A stretch of 64,000 nucleotides of DNA from Ypsolopha sequella (taxonomy: Eukaryota > Arthropoda > Insecta > Lepidoptera > Ypsolophidae): NCBI GenBank assembly GCA_934047225.1, contig OW203986.1, positions 14,139,221-14,203,220 on the forward strand, in the 5' to 3' direction. The position numbers were made by a program, and so were the translations under genes. Shown here piece after piece: positions 23,516 to 34,997 of this stretch. Below the pieces are notes generated by a model, which did no database searches, was not told where the DNA came from, and worked only from the letters and a program-made list of their open reading frames with translations. Every line of letters starts with the position of its first letter. The stretch's first letter is position 1.

Positions 23516-24236
23516 TGCGCAGAAAAAAACATATACATAATTATATATATGTGTATACCATTTATATATATGTCTATACAAATATAACATTATTTTCATA
23601 ATGAATAAACAATAAAAATAAAAAATTAATATAACTACAACAGTAAAAAAAATATTTTTTAAATTTTAGAAAATATCAGAAAAGTCAGAACGGTGGAAAG
23701 GAACTTACTAATAAAAGCTCCAAAAATAGCTTGAAAAACTATGACGAGACTCTTGAAACTTGTATGAGAAAAGCGCCTTCTTCAAACAAAAGTAAATATG
23801 GTAGACAAAGAAAAACATTTTTGAGCGTTTTTATACAACATATACACATGTATATATATATACTGGGTGTAATGATGACCTGCTCAGAAAATGAAACCAC
23901 AAGTAGGGAATACCTCTACAAAGCCATAAAAAACAATTTCGAGAAAATATTTCTGTTTACAGAAATTTGTTTTCTCGAACAAAATAAATCGTGTTCCAAG
24001 TGTGCACCTTCCCTTCCAGTATTACTACATGTCAGTAACCTGCACGAAGCGGCAACATCGCATTTTTTAAGCCTGTTAAAAAAACGTGGTTAGTACGTTG
24101 CACTTGTGAGCGAAACTAAATTAATTATTAATTTGTAGATGTATTAATAGGAATGTCGATATGAAATTTAGTACAAAGAACCCTCATAACATCCCCTATA
24201 CGTGGTTTCATTTTCTGAGCAGATATAAGTACCTAT
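23516..24236. repeat. AT-rich spacer and GCTCAGAAAATGAAACCAC inverted pair
   Basis: GCTCAGAAAATGAAACCAC near 23880-23902 recurs inverted as GTGGTTTCATTTTCTGAGC near 24200-24222. The left copy is preceded by TACTGGGTGTAATGATGACC, resembling the CTGGGTGT ends of TA-inserting MITEs. This is probably an old MITE of about 360 bp (23862-24226). An open stretch at 23731-24093 crosses it and has no ATG at its start. Confidence 0.45.
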
Positions 24237-25927
24237 CCCAACTAGCAAATTCAGTACTTAAAACGATCTCAAGACTACTTTTATTTTCACTTATAAAAAA
24301 CTTGTAGCAGACTACAAAGCTGGATTTGGGCGCAGTTATAGGAGCGTTTATTTCTATAACTATCTTTTAATCAACTTATAAAATGTTACTAAGCCCTATA
24401 ATATACTTCACGAAGCGCAATAGCTTCTGTAATGATATGAGACTACAAAATTACAAGCACAAATGCTCTTGTTAGTATCTGACATAAGTATCTTACCAAG
24501 GCAATCTTGTTCATAATGCACTATTAATGTACTTAGCTATTAGTTATAAGTATATTTTATTAGAGGTTGTCTTTGTTGTGGCTGGTGGTTCCGGTTGGTT
24601 TGTGGTAAATTCATAATAAAAAGGTAAGTTTCTGTTACTTTTATTTTGTATTATTGTAGAACATTCCTATTAATATATTGTAGAATATTACTTATAATAA
24701 TATATATTGTAATTATAGTGTGTAAACTCGTGGGGAAGTCATTTTTACTGTAAATGTGTACGGCAATTTAGTTAGTTTCTCAATGCCCTCCACAAAATAG
24801 CACATTAATATATTGTTGTAATAAAATTATTGCATCAATAATTGATAATCAATAATTATTCTTTTGAATAGTCGCCATGTTCTGAAATTGCTCTTAATTA
24901 AGTACTTTGTAGAACCATTGTAGGTACATTAGTACTTGTAGCAGTTTCAGTCCAGATAACAGGCCTCCATTTTAAAATAAATTAGGGTTCCCTTGAAATC
25001 TTCTTGCTAATGTTTAAATTTTCTTTTTTAGGGTTTACAAGATGGTTGTATTTCTTGATGTCGACTGTTTTTTGACAAAATATTCATTGATTTTACTGAA
25101 AAATATGAGATTTTCAACTTCTTCACTTTCTGAGTGATAGGCTAAGGGTGAAAAAATATTCTCGGTTGCGGAACCCTCATTTACTTCACGTGCATTTGCA
25201 CTTGACGCGCTTGATTTACTTCCTGATCCTGTTGATTTTATTCCTGAAGAACCTGCGTTCAATAATTTTATTTATACCTATTTGTAACTTTTTTCCTATA
25301 ACCACCACTCTTTTTCAATCGTTTCCAATCGCTTAAATTCATGTTTAACTTTTTTTCTCAAGACAAAGGGGAATAACTGAATTTCAACAAAATGGCTGAC
25401 GTTTACTAATATAGTAGTTTATAAGCTTTTTTGATATTTTAGCGCACTTATTAAGTACCATTAGACTTAAAAGAGTCTCAAGCAAGCCTATAACGTTGCA
25501 AACTTATAGTGATCTCAGCTAAGTACGTTATAATTATCTTGTACTCTCACAAAATGATAATATAGGATCAAAATATTATCCAGGACTATTTAGTCTTACT
25601 GCAAACAATTACAGGAGTCTTATTCGTTAAAGTGTCCTAAAAGATAATCTTGTAGCTAACTCTAAGACTGAGATACAAAAGCAAATACTCCTGAGGATAT
25701 CTATGCTTGTGAAATGCTATTACTAGTAAAAATGTCCTATAAATGTTTTATAGGTCAGTCTTGTAGCCAACTATAAGACTGAGATATAAAAACTAATGCA
25801 CTTGAGTATGTTAAGGCTTGGCAAATGCTTTTATAAGTTAAAGAGTCTACCGCAATGCCTTTATAAGAACGTTATTAGTACTGATAGACTTATAATCTGT
25901 CTTTATAGGATTACTTTGCTTGTTGGG
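24237..25927. mobile_element. Candidate 1.7-kb TIR element (CCCAAC ends)
   Basis: Left end CCCAACTAGCAAATTCAG; right end TACTTTGCTTGTTGGG, inverted repeats matching at about 11 of 14 positions. Both ends are enriched for CTTATAA/TTATAGG motifs. A ~100-bp tandem duplication lies near the right end (25630-25726 and 25727-25836), each unit with CTAAGACTGAGATA or CTATAAGACTGAGATA. The interior has the minus-strand Ser-rich frame described next. No clear target duplication (possibly TAT), so superfamily and even mobility are uncertain. Confidence 0.4.
25035..25262 (-). CDS. Unrecognised Ser-rich open frame, possible exon
   Basis: 75 codons on the minus strand, beginning around NAGSSGIKSTGSGSKSSASS, continuing SATENIFSPLAYHSESEEVE and ending at TAA. 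It is hydrophilic and compositionally unlike the chance frames around it. There is no ATG; GAACGCAG just upstream could be a splice acceptor, so it may be a 3' exon of a gene carried by the enclosing candidate element. No family recognised. Confidence 0.25.
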   Translation of the reverse strand: MNAGSSGIKSTGSGSKSSASSANAREVNEGSATENIFSPLAYHSESEEVENLIFFSKINEYFVKKQSTSRNTTIL

Positions 25928-26060
25928 TATATATACATATATTTTTTGCTGTAATAGATACTTTAGCCTCAGTAGATAACAACTTAAATGAGTTTATTAA
26001 AAAACTCATAAGTGCTTTTTTTTAATCAGGCTGCTGTCTCGATAATGTTGTTTATTTGTT

Positions 26061-26228
26061 AATTGGTGTCGATTCGACCTACCACGACTTAACTTATGTG
26101 ACAGGACTAACCTTAGTTTACGCGTCCTGTCTTTTTATTTCTTTACCGAAAAGACAAGGACAGAACGCTTAAATTAAGTTAAGTCCTAACAAATAAGTTA
26201 AATCATGCTACACTGAATCGATACAATT
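26061..26228. mobile_element. Palindromic MITE, TGGTRTCGATTCGG family, copy 1
   Basis: The left half from TTGGTGTCGATTCGACC, with GACAGGACTAACCTTAG and CGTCCTGTCTTTTT, pairs with the right half (AAAAGACAAGGACAGAACG, TCGATACAAT). The hairpin spans nearly the whole element. Confidence 0.7.
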
Positions 26229-26462
26229 GTCTATATTAACCGTGCCATGATCGTTATTTGTTTTTCTAGTTATAAACCTGCCCTTGCTCACAGTATTTAG
26301 TGTATACTATGATCGTCTCGAATTGAGCTCATTGATTAATCAAACCATTTGGGATGAAAATTAGTGATCTAGAACAAACCTTTTACCAAAAACTCAATAT
26401 ACATCGATTCTAGACACTTGAATCTTCATGTGGAACACACCTCTGTTCACAATAAACTGCAT

Positions 26463-26630
26463 ATTGGTATCGATTCGGCATAACACGTCTTAACTTATTT
26501 GACAGGACTAACCTTATTTTAAGCGTCCTGTCTTTTTCTGTCTTTATCGAAAAGACAAGGACAGAACGCGTAAATTAAGTTTAGTCCTGTCAAATAAGTT
26601 AAGATGTGCTTCACCGAATCGGTACCAATA
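26463..26630. mobile_element. Palindromic MITE, TGGTRTCGATTCGG family, copy 2
   Basis: Arms TTGGTATCGATTCGGCATAA and ACCGAATCGGTACCAA; interior GACAGGACTAACCTTATTTT and AAAAGACAAGGACAGAACGC. TA flanks both ends. Better preserved than copy 1, 235 bp upstream. Confidence 0.75.
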
Positions 26631-26768
26631 TCTCACTTTTTAGGAAAATACTTTTCAAAAAAACGAAAATTATTTTCTTCTGATGGCGGCTGCACATTTT
26701 CATCATTTCTGTGTGACCCTAGTAATCCATAGTGATGTCCCACTTTTACACAGATAAGAAAATAAACT

Positions 26769-27060
26769 AATTAATGTTTCGGAATCTATGTGCATAGTTT
26801 TTGTTCTTACTTACCACTTCCTAAACGGTGAAGCAGAACGACGTAAGGAAACCTGCATACCCTAAAAAGAGTGGATTTGTGCCCTAAGTACGGCGATAGG
26901 GCTCACCACCCATCACGATGGGACGGGATCGTCGGTAAAGCGCGAGTATCCCGACTGCGGACTAGTGCGGACTGTGACTTGCATTTCACAGTTCACACTC
27001 GGAACACCTCCGACACCCCCTCAGGGATTCATGTCGTGACGATATAATATTTTATTTTAT
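26769..27060 (+). mobile_element. SINE body, headless (plus strand)
   Basis: Begins TTTCGGAATCTATGTGCATA, then AAGGAAACCTGCATACCC, ACGGCGATAGGGCTCACCA, CACAGTTCACACTCGGAACA and CATGTCGTGACGATATAA, the same order as in the SINE at 55930-56240. The tRNA-like head is missing. A minus-strand tRNA-like A-box piece (CACTCGAACCACTAAACC) follows at about 27071-27100. Confidence 0.7.
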
Positions 27061-27209
27061 ATATATATATTCACTCGAACCACTAAACCACAGAGGCGGG
27101 CTTCGGATATAATTAACCGATATTAAATTATACTCGATCAAGAGGGTCCTGTATACTTCATTATTATTTATTATTTATTATTTCGGATAAATCCAGTAGA
27201 TACAGTAAA

Positions 27210-27410
27210 CGAAAAAAAAACCGCTTAAGTGCGAGTCGGACACACTCGCACTTTTGTATTTGTTTTTATAGCGGCAACAGAAATACATCATCTGTGAAAA
27301 TTTCAACTGTCGAACTATCACGGTTCTGAGATACAGCCTGGTGACAGACGGATAGACGGACGGCGGAGTCTTAGTAATAGGGTCCCGTTGGTTGCCCTTT
27401 GGGTAAGGCA
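27210..27410 (-). repeat. GGGTTCCGTA-type repeat (minus strand)
   Basis: On the minus strand: CCAACGGGACCCTATTAC, GTCCGTCTATCCGTCTGTC, ATCTCAGAACCGTGATAG, then TGTCCGACTCGCACTTAAGC and GGTTTTTTT. A diverged short copy. Confidence 0.6.
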
Positions 27411-27644
27411 CATAAAAACAGTACATATCAATCTAGTGAGTGATCAAGTAGACACAGACGTAAAATTATTATGTTAATAAAGTTGTCACATCAGTGTGAA
27501 TGTACGACACGGTGTGAAGGTTCTCACGGGACTTTTATTAATTAAACTGTAGGGCTTTCGAGATGTTTCTATCTGCTGTTTTATTACACAAGTATGAATA
27601 AATATAATTTTAGCTATATTAGCTTTTTATTTGTAGTTTTAAGC
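27411..27644. other. No recognised feature
   Basis: 27597-27646 matches 61616-61667 (ATATAATTTTAGCTATATTA), an unnamed shared repeat. Confidence 0.4.
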
Positions 27645-27785
27645 AATTATAATAATTAAAAAATGATAAACTTTATATATATATATATATATTTTTTTTT
27701 ATTTATTTTAATTTATTTATTTATTGATTTTATTTTAAATATTTCGAAAAAATATAAAGTTTATCATTTTTTAATTATTATAATT
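27645..27785. mobile_element. AT-rich foldback with (AT)n loop
   Basis: TAAAAAATGATAAACTTTAT recurs inverted as ATAAAGTTTATCATTTTTTA; arms ~36 bp, loop an (AT)n/T-rich run. Confidence 0.6.
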
Positions 27786-27832
27786 TATTACACAAGACAA
27801 TACAGCATTTTTAATATCTACATTCATGTATC

Positions 27833-28210
27833 TTTTCAATGCAAGTGCTCGTAAAGGCCCACTTTTTATGCATCAAAACTGAACAGAAAGTCGATTATTT
27901 TGCCTTAAGGCTTTATTATTTTTTTTTTTTTCAATGGTTGGGTAACCTGCAGCCTTTCCTGTGTACCATAAATGTTTTTTTTTTCACTGTTTAACGGCTC
28001 TGGATACAGTCCTTTTGAGCCAATCATAATTTAAAGTTCACAAGATTATATTTGTTTTATTTCCTCACACTATGCATTGAAAAACGTAGTATGATACACG
28101 GGCGTAAGAGCAATAAATTACTCGGTTACGTTTAAAACACTCCCTACGCTCGTGTTTTAAATCGTCCTTGTAATTTATTCCTTTTCGCCCTTGTAGCATA
28201 AACTACTATT
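27833..28210 (+). repeat. Family A repeat, copy 2
   Basis: Same start and end as the copy at 457-854, with a slightly shorter poly-T interior. The terminal hairpin module (about 28089-28207) has a centre altered to CACTCCCTACGCTCGTG. Confidence 0.75.
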
Positions 28211-29129
28211 AGTGCATGCAATTGGACGCGATAATATATTTCCATAACTTGTAAAACATTAGTTGCAAAAACAGGTACTAAATTGTGTCGGTCTTGGTTC
28301 ATTTAAATGGCATAATAAAACGAAACAAGTTTTCAAATCTTTAAATAAACTGAATACCTGAAGTATAAAACCGAGACTGATATAATAAAAAAGATATACT
28401 TATCTACAAAGTAAAGAAGCTATCCGTTGAATGCATGTAAACTAGCCCATCTCTATGCAAAGTATTCAATGGCGTCGTTTTTTAAGTATTAACGCTATTG
28501 TTTCATTACAAATTACTATCCAAAACATCTAGGTTTCCTCATTTGTAAGCTGAGGGGTTAAATTGTCCGGTTGTGATGTGAGTCACGACGTTCTAGCAGC
28601 AGACGGCTGAAGTCGCCCGTCGCATGCCAATCTTGAAATTATATTTAGCCTTTGCAATTATTGCAACCGTTGAACTGAATAAATAGTAAGTGTGTCAGGG
28701 CATCGATGGCGATCCACTTGTTGCATTAGAAATGGCAACACCTACTTAATAAAGTTAATTAGGAAACGAGGACGGACGTGCGTATGTTGGGTGCCTTGTT
28801 GCAGCTCGTTGCATTCTTACTCGCATGAATTTATATTTCCGTCCGTTAGACAAATATGGTTATAAACAAATATAAATACTCGATAATTATCTTTTTTGAA
28901 AAACATACCTTCCTTGTATTTTTACGAGGTTCTAATTATATATATATACATATATATATTATGTCGTCGGCATATCGTAGAATTGGGTATATCATAATAA
29001 ATTATTTTAAAACTACAGGGTACGACTCGCTACGCGCCGCTTCGCTCGGCTCCCCAATTAATTTACATGTACTCGGTCTCGTAGATTTAACACGCTCCTC
29101 CTCACTCTGCTCGTCTTCGCAAATATTTT
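28211..29129. other. No recognised gene; CG-rich module at 29020-29110
   Basis: Mostly AT-rich. Near its end lies CGACTCGCTACGCGCCGCTT then CGCTCGGCTCCCC, one more member of the recurring CTCGCT(A/T)CGCTCG module, abutting the hAT MITE. A 28856-29149 open stretch reads across the module and an (AT)n run and is not protein-like. Confidence 0.4.
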
Positions 29130-29588
29130 CAGTGGTGTATTTACCTTAGGGCTATAAGGCCCATGGCCCGGGCAGAGAATATAAAGACCGGGGCACAGTA
29201 TAAGCAAATTGCTTATACTGTGCCGGGGCGGCAGGCTACGAGAGGCGGCGGCGGCGCAAGCTGCATGTCGCGCTCAGCTTTGGGCGCTTTTCATTTATCA
29301 ATCGTTAGGTACGATTCTGGTTTATTCGTCCAACTCTTTTAATTTTTATTGCTTTTTCATTTTGACACTGTAATTAAAAAAAAAAACATCGGAAAATATG
29401 TAAACATTAAATAAATGGTGTTTATTATTTGTTTGTAAGGTTTTTTCATTCAATATAATCACAGCCCACATCAACACACTGCTAGATCTTGTTTTATTAC
29501 AACTGAAATATTTTTGCTTTTTTCTCGTTAATTTATAGGGCGACAAACCTCACAGGCCCAGGGCACCAAATCTTTAAATACGCCACTG
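29130..29588. mobile_element. hAT-type MITE (CAGTGGTGTA ends)
   Basis: Left terminus CAGTGGTGTATTTACC, right terminus TTAAATACGCCACTG; flanking octamers AATATTTT and CCTATTTT agree at 6 of 8, near the 8-bp duplication of hAT elements. Subterminal GGCCCATGGCCCGGGC faces GGCCCAGGGCACC. Inside is a perfect hairpin, GGCACAGTATAAGCAA and its inverse around one base (29192-29224). A second, interrupted copy is at about 48132-48588. Confidence 0.65.
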
Positions 29589-29596
29589 CCTATTTT

Positions 29597-30457
29597 GACT
29601 TTTAAGTGAAAGACTTTCAATTTGATACTTAAAGATCTGCCCAATATCGACCCACGACATATTCGGACATATACATAAGATGTTTACTTCAAACAGAAAA
29701 AATATTGTGATATATATGTATATTTAACAGACTGATTTTTCCATAAATTATCATTAAATGAACAAAGCAAATATTTTCTTGCATTTTCTAAAACTCGAGC
29801 GGGTTTTCAAGTTATATTGCAACACACAATCGGCGAAACGAAATTTTAATGCAAGAGCACGCGGAAGCAGTCTCCTCAGTTTTCACCGAGTTACTTCGAT
29901 AACTAGGAAACCCATAATGTAGTTATTTCCTGGGAATAATGACTAAATTGTATTGGCTCTTTATTGTGGTGGTTATAACACCGCCATTATAAATTACGTG
30001 CGCGACGACTGAGTCTGAATAATAATCTAGTGTTAGCTGAAATTGGCGAAAATGTTACATTTGTAATCTGCGGTGACAATATTAATAACGAATCCCTGTG
30101 GTGAGGCTGTTGTTGATAGCGTAAATTTGAGGTCTATCTCATTGGCCTGGACTTGGGTGATTATTCAATAGTTTACTTCCCCATTTCATAGCTTGCAATA
30201 TATATGGTGTACAATTTGTTATTGCACAGACCTTGTTATTAAATTTTTGATTAATATCGTATAGTGTTCATTTCCGCATCGTCTATGCGATGTACACACG
30301 GTTTATGTAAAATAGTCTGTAAAAACATACCTGTAGTAAAAACAGTAAGGTGTCAAATTAAGACGCGTCACGTCGCAACGCGCAAACCTCCATACAAACG
30401 CTGTCAAGACATTGTGGGGTGTGATTGTAATTTTTGACTATGACAATACATAAACAG
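29597..30457. other. No recognised feature
   Basis: AT-rich; nothing recognised up to the family B copy. Confidence 0.4.
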
Positions 30458-30461
30458 ATAA

Positions 30462-30877
30462 GGCGATATGCGAAAAAAATACGGGTGTTTCTTTTCTGTG
30501 TATTTCATGAAATACACGGAAACTTTTAATAAATTTCTAGTATATACATTTTGAATATATAATCTAGGGTTTTGAAATTGAAAAACATCTTTGGATAAAT
30601 TTTCCTCAATAAAAATAATTATTGAAATGAGGTCTTCAAACACACTTTTTCTCCTCGTTTGACGGAAAGGAACCATATACAGAACTCAAACATATTTTAT
30701 TAGGTGCGTTTTGACAATATCTAGAGATTTGATATTTGAAATTTTGCTAGCTATTTTAGTTTTTATAATAAAAATATAAAATTAACTTTTTTCCCTTTTG
30801 CCCTGAATCCACCCCTCTTGCACTGCGTGATTTTTCGCTTAGAGTGACAGTGACAAAAATAAAATTCGCATAGCCTC
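30462..30877 (-). mobile_element. Family B TTAA element, copy 2 (minus strand)
   Basis: Ends GGCGATATGCGAAAAAAATA and CGCATAGCCTC. Flanks are ATAA (30458-30461) and TGAA (30878-30881), i.e. decayed TTAA. The internal frame (from 30676 leftward, MVPFRQTRRKSVFEDL) stays open for the length of the other copies and reads out past the element end to 30404. Confidence 0.75.
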
Positions 30878-30881
30878 TGAA

Positions 30882-31500
30882 GACTTTAATTTATGAATTC
30901 ATTTTAATTCAATTTAAAATTTTTATTATTAAATTTTTTTTTTTGATCGTACACTGTACTATTGTACTATTAATGTTATAATTTACTTATAAGTGTGGAA
31001 TGTAAAAAAAAAAAATTTGACTTGTATTGTAATGTACATTACCAATAAAATTGTTCTTTGTTCTATGAAATGTTATTTTAATATTTTAGGAGATTTATGT
31101 AAACATAATAGTCGAACTAAAAATCATGAAATTTGAGTATTATCTTAACAACAAACCGTAAATTAAACGGTTTTTTTTACACAAGGTCTAGCCGAATGTG
31201 CTATTTTTTGAATAAAATTAAAAAAATTAATACGAGTCAAACATCGAAAATGTTATCTAGATTAATAATATCCAAAAATAATGTTTGAAAACGTCCACAA
31301 TCTTGCCAAAATCAGGTTCTCCTGACACAAGTTTACAATTTTGCGCTCCCGACGAAATCGGCACGATTGTATTGTCCTCGCAAGTTCAATGGAGCGTGCA
31401 CCTTATAGCGAAATGAAACAGCATGACATTTGGCCATGCCCACAACTGAGTTGGTCGCGCATTATGTCTTTTCTTAAACTTATCACACACACAGCTTTAA
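30882..31500. other. Possible LINE tail at 30940-31075; otherwise nothing
   Basis: 30940-31075 ends TTACCAATAAAATTGTTCTT, with the look of a truncated retrotransposon 3' end. The remainder is AT-rich. Confidence 0.3.
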
Positions 31501-31504
31501 AATA

Positions 31505-31760
31505 TGCCCAGTAATGGGCTTAGCCAGGGGGGCGAGTTGGGGGGTTCAAACCCCCCCCCCCCCCCCCCCCCCCCGAGAAGTTTAATATATTACAACCCTA
31601 CTCCTGCTTTGTCGTTTTCCGGGTCAACTGCCACTTCTGCTGGCGGCTGCTAGAAATTTTTTGACAAAAATAATGAATATTAATTTTATATGCATTTTTG
31701 TCGTTTTATTTTCTTGAACCCTCCCCGAAACTAAAACCTGCCAACGCCCGTGTGCCCGGC
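31505..31760. repeat. Repeat with 24-C homopolymer
   Basis: Starts ATGGGCTTAGCCAGGGGGGC, then GTTGGGGGGTTCAAA and an unbroken run of 24 C (31551-31574), and ends near GAACCCTCCCCGAAAC and CTGCCAACGCCCGTG. The ends are roughly inverted, resembling hAT-type MITEs of insects; no clean target duplication. Confidence 0.45.
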
Positions 31761-32499
31761 TCTTACAAGATCTTCACAAATCATACCAATGACGAAGCTT
31801 GCTTGTGTACTCAATACCACAGATAATATACTTAATACTCAATACTCATTTATTAATAAATAATAATTTACACGACAAATTTTAAAATTGTACAAACCGC
31901 ACCAATATGTATCACAGATTAATTGGGGTCGACCACACAGAGCGCGTTCTGCGTTCTGCAGTCCGAACAATCAAACAGATCCCTCGTTCTCGTTGACCGC
32001 TTCGTTCTGTGTGTGTAAAGATCCAAGCCGTCGCATAAATTACACAGTAAAAACCTTTGTATGCAATTTGGACAGTATTTAATTTATAATTTTCATATAA
32101 ATTTTGCACGGTACAGGTAATGTTTTGTGGAACGGATACGGTCAATCTCAATACTTTGCATGAACATATCGTAGCTTTAGATAAATATATACAGTTAAAG
32201 TAGAAGCGCAGTTACATTTGTAAACGGAGTTGGCAGTCGTCCATTTGTAAGGATCAGGTCGAATGTTGCCATGTTTGGAAAACTAGTTCCCGAAAAAGTC
32301 ATCAGGATGCTTTCAAAATGAATATTCATTTGTAGTTTGTAGCCAAAACCAACAGAAACCTTAATTATTATTTCTAGATATGTGTATTTGTTTCTGGCAA
32401 CACTATCTTATCGTTAATCAATCAGCAATTCAACACCATAATTCAAGTAACTATTTCTTGAAAAGTAACTATTGCTTAAGGCACAAATACATGCTATTT
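31761..32499. other. No recognised feature
   Basis: 31888-32151 has open stretches on both strands over the same bases; neither matches a known family. Confidence 0.35.
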
Positions 32500-32929
32500 G
32501 TGGCATGCAGGTTTACCTCGCTGTGGTTTCTTCACCGCCAGCAAGTTTACGGACCCTTGAATGTCTGTAAAAGACCTGCAATATTTTTTTATTTCAAATG
32601 AGGCTTACAGCAGAATAGCAGCGCTGCAGGTTAAACCGTGGCTTTATGCTGAGCCAGTGAGTTTTTGTTGCCACGACACATGACATCATCCGTATATTTT
32701 CATTTGAGGTCACCTGTATTTTTTCGTTATTTATAGGATAGTGACAAAATTGTATTAATCTTAGAATGTTATATTTTATGTGTTGTATTGTGTTGTGGCG
32801 ATAAATAAAGTTTTTATCTATCTTATGCAAATAAATTCCAAAGTACTCACTTGCACATGCTTGACTGACAGGATTCGAACCTGGGTCTGAAGACTGAGAG
32901 TCTGGTGCCCTACTGACTGAAATACTTAA
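32500..32929 (-). mobile_element. SINE (minus) interrupted by a LINE 3' end
   Basis: 32505-32545 (GCATGCAGGTTTACCTCG, TTTCTTCACCGCC) is SINE body on the minus strand. 32825-32929 is SINE head, with B box GGTTCGAATCC on the minus strand (32871-32881) and AAATAAATTCCAAAGTACTC next to it. The ~280 bp between ends GATAAATAAAGTTTTTATC then TATCTTA and looks like a plus-strand truncated non-LTR 3' end inserted into the SINE. The head keeps a tRNA-like order but not a foldable cloverleaf. Confidence 0.5.
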
Positions 32930-33298
32930 TTCAAATTCAAAATTCAAAAAGTTTATTTTGCAAAGTAGGTATATATAATACACGTTTCACAAGTCAAATT
33001 TTAATCTTATAAAAATATATGTAATAAAATAATAAATGTACATGAACTACTTAGATTAAATGTTTATTTAATTTATGTAGCAATATATATACAATTAAAA
33101 TTATAGGTAAAATATTATTATACAAGGTGAAATCCAATCAACCGCCCGAACCCATACCGGAGACCCGGCCAGGGACCAGGAACAAGGTTCAATGATCACC
33201 AACCGAGCCCCCAGCACGAATCCAGGCGGCCGACCAAATCCCATCCTATATACTACATAGTAATAGGTTACGTATATAAATACATGCCTACCTCCGCT
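32930..33298 (-). repeat. Family E retroelement 3' end, minus copy
   Basis: On the minus strand it runs from CGGAGGTAGGCATGTATTTA, through GGCCGCCTGGATTCGTGCTG and GACTTGTGAAACGTG, and ends in a (TTTGAATT)n-like tail after AATAAACTTTTTGAATTTTG, as in many insect non-LTR elements. Nearly identical to the plus copy at 35044-35421. The frame it contains (GRPPGFVLGARLVIIEPC) is shared by both copies, but so is all the DNA, so this says nothing about coding. Confidence 0.65.
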
Positions 33299-33510
33299 CC
33301 TTATTATATATGAATTGAAAGAAGAGCGTCCATCCATACTACGAGCATATACATAATTAAGCAGGCCACAAACGCGAGAAAACTAGGGCGGCGCGTAGCA
33401 CTTACTACGCGCCGCCGTAGCAAATATACGCGTCAAATTATTCCAAGAATATTCTTTTTTGCCTTTTTCTTTATGAAATTTATATTTTCCTATAATAAGC
33501 CTTGCATCTA
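33299..33510. repeat. Spacer with perfect 12-bp GC hairpin
   Basis: GGCGGCGCGTAG and CTACGCGCCGCC flank a 6-base loop at 33387-33416, very GC-rich for this window. Confidence 0.6.
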
Positions 33511-33870
33511 ATTTAATACTTTATACACACAAGAGAAATATTAAATAAAATATTTTCGAGATATATTTCGGCATATATTTCACGCATCAGGCGAATGAGT
33601 GAACAATTTGAACTGACAATGACATGAAATAAAAATATATATAACCTTATGACTAATTAGCGTAACCTACCTTTGAACAAAAATAATGAAAAATATCAAT
33701 TAACATTTTGTTTCTATAGAAAAGCCATCTATGCACCCTGGTCCTCAATATTAACAAGTTATTGTTGTTTATAAACAACATCACAATTCATAAACAACAA
33801 TAGTGGGCCGAAATATATCTCTAAAATATTTAATTTGTTATTTCTCTTGTGTGTATAGTAAGTATTAAAT
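33511..33870. mobile_element. Foldback MITE (ATTTAATACTTTATACACAC arms)
   Basis: The left arm contains ACACACAAGAGAAATATTAA and GAGATATATTTCGG; the right arm carries CCGAAATATATCTC and TTTCTCTTGTGTGTATAG. Arms ~58 bp with a 240-bp centre. Downstream near 33975 is another CTGACTTCGCTCGGCTCC module. Confidence 0.65.
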
Positions 33871-34997
33871 TTTATCAAATTTATCAATCCTTACAAACTA
33901 TTCGAGTTCCAATGATCTGGCAACTCCAGGCAGACCACAAACAGACTAGCGGACCGCCTGGCACATATTGATCGCCCTGACTTCGCTCGGCTCCACTCAT
34001 TGATACTTTCAGATGCAATGCATTATTCATGGCCGCAACTGGCCATCCAAATTACTCAACTCACTTTGTTTTCGCTTGCCATTGAATCGGCTTGTTTTTG
34101 GAAACGATAGGTTGCTTGAGATTGGTTTATTTGAAATCGGTCTTTAAAGTTTGTAAGCATCATATTTGCAGTAATTTTGTTAGAACTATTCGACCATACG
34201 GGGTTGGGGGATACAAGCCACCCGTTTTAAAATATCATTATAAAACAAAATCGATTTTGTCAGCCTGATTTTGACCAAAATCCCCCCCGGAAATTGTTCG
34301 TGGCTATTATGGCAATTTTTAAGGAATATCATGAAAGAAAAGGCATTCAATAAATTATGTTCTCCACTAGTTTTTGCCCGCGGCTCCCCCGCGTTGCATT
34401 TGTTTTTGTGAAGTCCTAGCGAATCTGCCAATATTTTTGGTACCAACAATTTTATAGTACGTAAGTATTTCACCTAATCCTATGGTTTTCAGGGTTTTTG
34501 GTTCTTATCAAAATTATTTTATATCTCGAACAGCTAAAGTTAATTCGTTGATCAGTATTTGGTTTGTAATATGTTTGTTTATGTTTGTGATGATGATGGT
34601 GATGATGATAATGACTGACGGCACTTGGTGAAACTTGGAGAACTTGTATATCTTAATTTTTCTGTTCAACATAATAATCAATAAAAGCATTATCAATTAT
34701 TGTATGAATGGGAATTTTTTCATCCATTTCTTAACAGTATTTTCTCATAAAAAATATAGTTTCTGATGTATTGTCATATCAGCGAGGTAAAATATTTCCC
34801 GGGCGCGGATCTTTTAAATATGCCACAGGTATCATGATAAATAAATTTTCAAGGAGATTAAAGCTACATTGACAGTTTGGTGATCACTAATCACGTATCT
34901 GATGCAAATCATCTGTCTTGTATTTTGGTACCCTTGGTTAAAGTAGATATAAGTAATTCAATGTATAGTTTAAGTTTATGTTAAAAAAAAAGACATG
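33871..34997. other. No gene; fragment of the GCCCGCGGCTCCCCCGCG repeat at 34367-34400
   Basis: 34367-34400 (ACTAGTTTTTGCCCGCGGCT) matches the start of the repeat at 19995-20365 and is truncated. GATGAT repeats occur near 34590-34610. The rest is featureless. Confidence 0.4.

Noticed and set aside
25630..25836. CRISPR-like repeats
   Set aside because: Only two ~100-bp direct copies without spacers; eukaryotic tandem duplication.
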